Source of the DNA: Nitrospirota bacterium
Lineage (GTDB): Bacteria; Nitrospirota; CAKKRA01; 9FT-COMBO-42-15
Direction: 5' to 3'
NCBI GenBank assembly: GCA_023248415.1
Contig: JAHFEP010000084.1
Span: 4,200-11,598 of the forward strand
DNA length: 7,399 nucleotides
How positions within the stretch are numbered: position 1 is the first letter of the stretch; each line of letters starts with the position of its first letter. The translations under genes and the position numbers were made by a program. Below the pieces are notes generated by a model. The model made no database searches and was not told the DNA's origin. It was given only the letters and a program-made list of their open reading frames with translations. Positions 5,590 to 7,399 of this stretch are shown here, piece by piece.

Positions 5590-6077
5590 GATTGGTCACC
5601 CGGCCTCTTCATTACGGTTGTGATGGTATATGTGTAAGGATTGCCGTTTACTGCATTCCTCTCTTTCCAGTCATAGCTTACCCTGATTTCTATATTCTTG
5701 TTGTCTGTGGAGAGGTTGTCAATCCTTCTTGTTATTGTAAAATCAACATCAACATTCCTAAAAGACCTTGTAATTACATTCTGGTTACCGGCAGTATCCG
5801 GGTCAACATCATCATCTGCAAAGCAGCAACCTGGACTGTTTGAGGCGCCGTTTGTATCGTTTAAAAAGGCATTTTTAAATGGTGTATTCCTGTGTGCAGA
5901 CATCCTCTCATCTCCTATCTTTATTGCCTCTTCCCTCAGGATATTCAGCATATTTGATTCAATGCCAAGTGTTGCAGTCTGCATTAAGGCAAGAAAGACC
6001 AGAAGGAGTATAACCAATGCTATCATTACCTCAACTAATGACATGCCCTTTTTATCTTTGAACACAGTTTGCGTCAT
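5586..6077 (-). CDS. pilV: PilV-like type IV pilus minor pseudopilin
   Basis: A 163-residue prepilin-like protein: basic leader ending KDKKG (7-11), PilD cleavage before Met12, Glu16 at mature position 5 and a hydrophobic helix MSLVEVMIALVILLLVFLAL (12-31). The early segment with EEAIKIGDERMSAHRNTPF (49-67) matches PilV-type pseudopilins, where short protein size and this 'leader, helix, A..L..ER' arrangement are typical. A CC pair lies at 84-85. The ATG at 6077 is preferred over the GTG at 6080 because GGAGG sits eight bases upstream. The gene begins inside the fimT-like gene, overlapping its last 26 bases, and ends with an ATGA overlap into the pilW-like gene. It should be processed by PilD and placed in the minor pilin complex that starts pilus assembly. 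Confidence 0.87.
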   Translation of the reverse strand: MTQTVFKDKKGMSLVEVMIALVILLLVFLALMQTATLGIESNMLNILREEAIKIGDERMSAHRNTPFKNAFLNDTNGASNSPGCCFADDDVDPDTAGNQNVITRSFRNVDVDFTITRRIDNLSTDNKNIEIRVSYDWKERNAVNGNPYTYTITTVMKRPGDQS

Positions 6078-6585
6078 CACATACCCCTCCAGCAGTATCC
6101 TGTGTTGTTATTCTGCCAACATTTATCCTCGTTTCGCTAAGCACCATACAGTCATAGTCTGGCTCTAAATCTGAAAAGATACACATTGTTCTTCTGTCGC
6201 TTGGGTTTAAAAACCCTCTTGTAGAAAACTCTAATTGCGTATTTGCAATATTGTTCCATGTAATAGGATACCGTGTGTCCAGAGTTTTTGTCAGCACTAG
6301 TCTATCCAATGCAGTATTGAGTGTCCCGTCTCCATCAGGCGCAGGGTTGTCATCCTCGTATATTGCATACGATGTTGCTGCAAGGTTTATAAAATACGAC
6401 CTTTTTCTTAACCCTGCATTTGCCTTTGCATTTTCCAGATCTGCCTGCATCTCCCTTATTTGCGTTTCTACCCTGTATTTGCCAAGCCAGCCCTGAAATG
6501 AAAACCCCAATGCAACAGCAAGTATGCCGATAATTGTTACAACAACTACCAACTCTATTAATGATATGCCGCGGTTATCCATCAT
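6052..6585 (-). CDS. fimT: FimT/FimU (GspH-type) minor pseudopilin
   Basis: A 177-residue pseudopilin with the shortest leader of the set, MMDNRG, cleavage before Ile7, Glu11 at mature position 5 and a helix ISLIELVVVVTIIGILAVAL (7-26). The QIREMQADLENAKANAGLRKR stretch (42-62) is the family-typical second half of the pilin helix. The tail has a beta-rich region with LEFSTRGFLNPSD (118-130) and MVLSETRINVGRI (147-159), as in GspH/FimT globular domains. Four cysteines (135, 146, 169, 174) could give two disulfides. It starts two bases after the pilY1 stop (TAA-GG-ATG), and two adjacent ATG codons make the exact start uncertain by one residue. FimT and FimU cannot be separated by eye; in Pseudomonas FimU occupies this operon position. 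Some FimT proteins bind DNA during uptake; that is not shown here. Confidence 0.87.
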   Translation of the reverse strand: MMDNRGISLIELVVVVTIIGILAVALGFSFQGWLGKYRVETQIREMQADLENAKANAGLRKRSYFINLAATSYAIYEDDNPAPDGDGTLNTALDRLVLTKTLDTRYPITWNNIANTQLEFSTRGFLNPSDRRTMCIFSDLEPDYDCMVLSETRINVGRITTQDTAGGVCDDANCVQR

Positions 6586-6587
6586 CC

Positions 6588-7399
6588 TTATCGCTCTTTA
6601 ATATGCAGTATACGCTTTAAAGCCTCTGGCGGTTCCAGCATTGCAGGTGGATTGTCAGTAGGGGGCGCGCCTTCCATTGCTGCATCTGATTTTCTATTAT
6701 CGCCTGATTGATTAAAGGCGGTTGCCAGGTCTACCTCTTCAATGCTGCCTGTAGAGACCTGAACTATTGCCTTTCCTTTTAATAAAGCAGATGGGTCGCC
6801 GCCTGTATTATACCTTGCTGCCCATATAAAGGTCTTGCCGCCAATTGAGCATACATCTGTATACGGCTTGTATGATGTAAAGAATACAAGACCCGCGGTT
6901 GTTGCAATTGTACTTGTGATTACCCTTTCAGCCCCATAGTTCTTTGTAACATTAACAGGAGGGTCGCCCTCAGCATATTGATAGTTCCCGCTAATATCCA
7001 TATTGATATACCAGCCATTAAAGCCTGAGGAGTTAGCAACAGTCTCTGAAGGCACATTGGCAATATTAGTTATATTGGTTAAGACGCCGGCCTGAGAGGT
7101 ACAGCCTGGTATAAAACCTCCATTACCTGTAAAGGAGTAACAGGGGTCTTTAATGCCAAATAACTTCCTTTGGGTAGTCGGGTCATCTATGCTGTCGTCT
7201 GCTACATAATAAGACCTGCCTTCACCAAAAAATAACCATAAGGCTTTAGTCCTTTTATTATATAGCTTTGCAACGGATGAGGTAACGGGTCCAATGTTGT
7301 CAATTACTGTGCTCCACTGCCAATTAGCAGGAGAACTCTCGTTGGTCAATATCCTGCCAACACCACCGAGAGTCCATTTATAGGGATTTGCAGTTGTTC
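6588..7399 (-). CDS. pilY1: PilY1-like pilus tip protein, C-terminal part, truncated by window edge
   Basis: The frame is open from the right edge to the TAA at 6588, showing the last 269 residues; the TTG at 7349 is not a real start, since coding continues upstream with WTLGGVGRI. The visible part is the end of the PilY1 beta-propeller domain: KALWLFFGEGRSYY, KLFGIKDPCYSF, a NGWYINMD blade strand, GAERVITSTIAT, then FFTSYKPYTDVCSIGGKTF leading into WAARYNTGG. These are the usual last blades in PilY1 proteins, with the paired cysteines in place. The last 40 residues, rich in Pro and Ala, look unstructured. PilY1 is a large secreted protein at the pilus tip that helps pilus extension, adhesion and, in Pseudomonas, calcium-dependent retraction. 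No calcium-binding DxDxD loop is visible in this part. It is the first visible gene of the operon; its promoter lies outside the window. Confidence 0.9.
   Translation of the reverse strand, partial: TTANPYKWTLGGVGRILTNESSPANWQWSTVIDNIGPVTSSVAKLYNKRTKALWLFFGEGRSYYVADDSIDDPTTQRKLFGIKDPCYSFTGNGGFIPGCTSQAGVLTNITNIANVPSETVANSSGFNGWYINMDISGNYQYAEGDPPVNVTKNYGAERVITSTIATTAGLVFFTSYKPYTDVCSIGGKTFIWAARYNTGGDPSALLKGKAIVQVSTGSIEEVDLATAFNQSGDNRKSDAAMEGAPPTDNPPAMLEPPEALKRILHIKER

Noticed and set aside
5698..6168. Plus-strand 156-codon frame opposite the pilV-like gene
   Set aside because: Antisense shadow of the pilV and fimT genes, Ser- and Ile-rich, with no ribosome binding site or family match.

Overview
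The window comes from a Gram-negative bacterium. It encodes type IV pilus minor pseudopilins, a PilY1-type tip protein and a lipoprotein with a clear lipobox. By eye the base composition is moderately AT-rich. The phoH gene followed directly by a membrane HD-phosphohydrolase gene, together with PilY1-type pili, would suit an uncultured Nitrospirota or Desulfobacterota-like lineage, but that placement is a weak inference. Every convincing gene lies on the minus strand, so the biological reading order runs from high to low coordinates.

Region 1 (7399 down to about 2268) is a pilus tip operon. It starts off the right edge with the C-terminal part of a PilY1-like beta-propeller protein. Next come a FimT/GspH-type pseudopilin, a PilV-type and a PilW-type pseudopilin, and a PilX-type protein without Glu5. 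Junctions are very tight: a 2-base gap, a 26-base overlap, an ATGA overlap and a 26-base gap. The operon continues into a lipoprotein with Ig-like and cadherin-like repeats, then a small charged protein I do not recognise. A Rho-independent terminator at 2039-2066 closes the transcript. The five pilus proteins probably form the priming or tip complex of a type IV pilus. The lipoprotein may be an envelope-anchored accessory.

Region 2 (about 2267 down to 2068) is a gene-free stretch between the last operon gene and its terminator. It is packed with short inverted and direct repeats and looks like a composite of small non-autonomous repeat elements.

Region 3 (1970 down to 1356) is a toxin-antitoxin island. 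A 34-codon ORF with a strong ribosome binding site resembles the start of a HicB antitoxin but stops early, and a HicA-like tail may be fused out of frame behind it. Next is an apparently intact RelB/ParD-like antitoxin gene that overlaps a RelE/ParE-family toxin gene by 13 bases. The island is bracketed by two nested repeat pairs: a TGTTATAACA palindrome inside and a 16-base direct repeat outside.

Region 4 (1345 down to 1) is housekeeping. A stem-loop precedes phoH (ybeZ), whose start is probably TTG. The phoH stop overlaps the start of a 7TM-HD family membrane phosphohydrolase (PgpH-like), which runs off the left edge.

I see no clearly new defence or mobile system. The most interesting items are the two uncharacterised genes at the end of the pilus operon and the scarred, repeat-bracketed toxin-antitoxin island.
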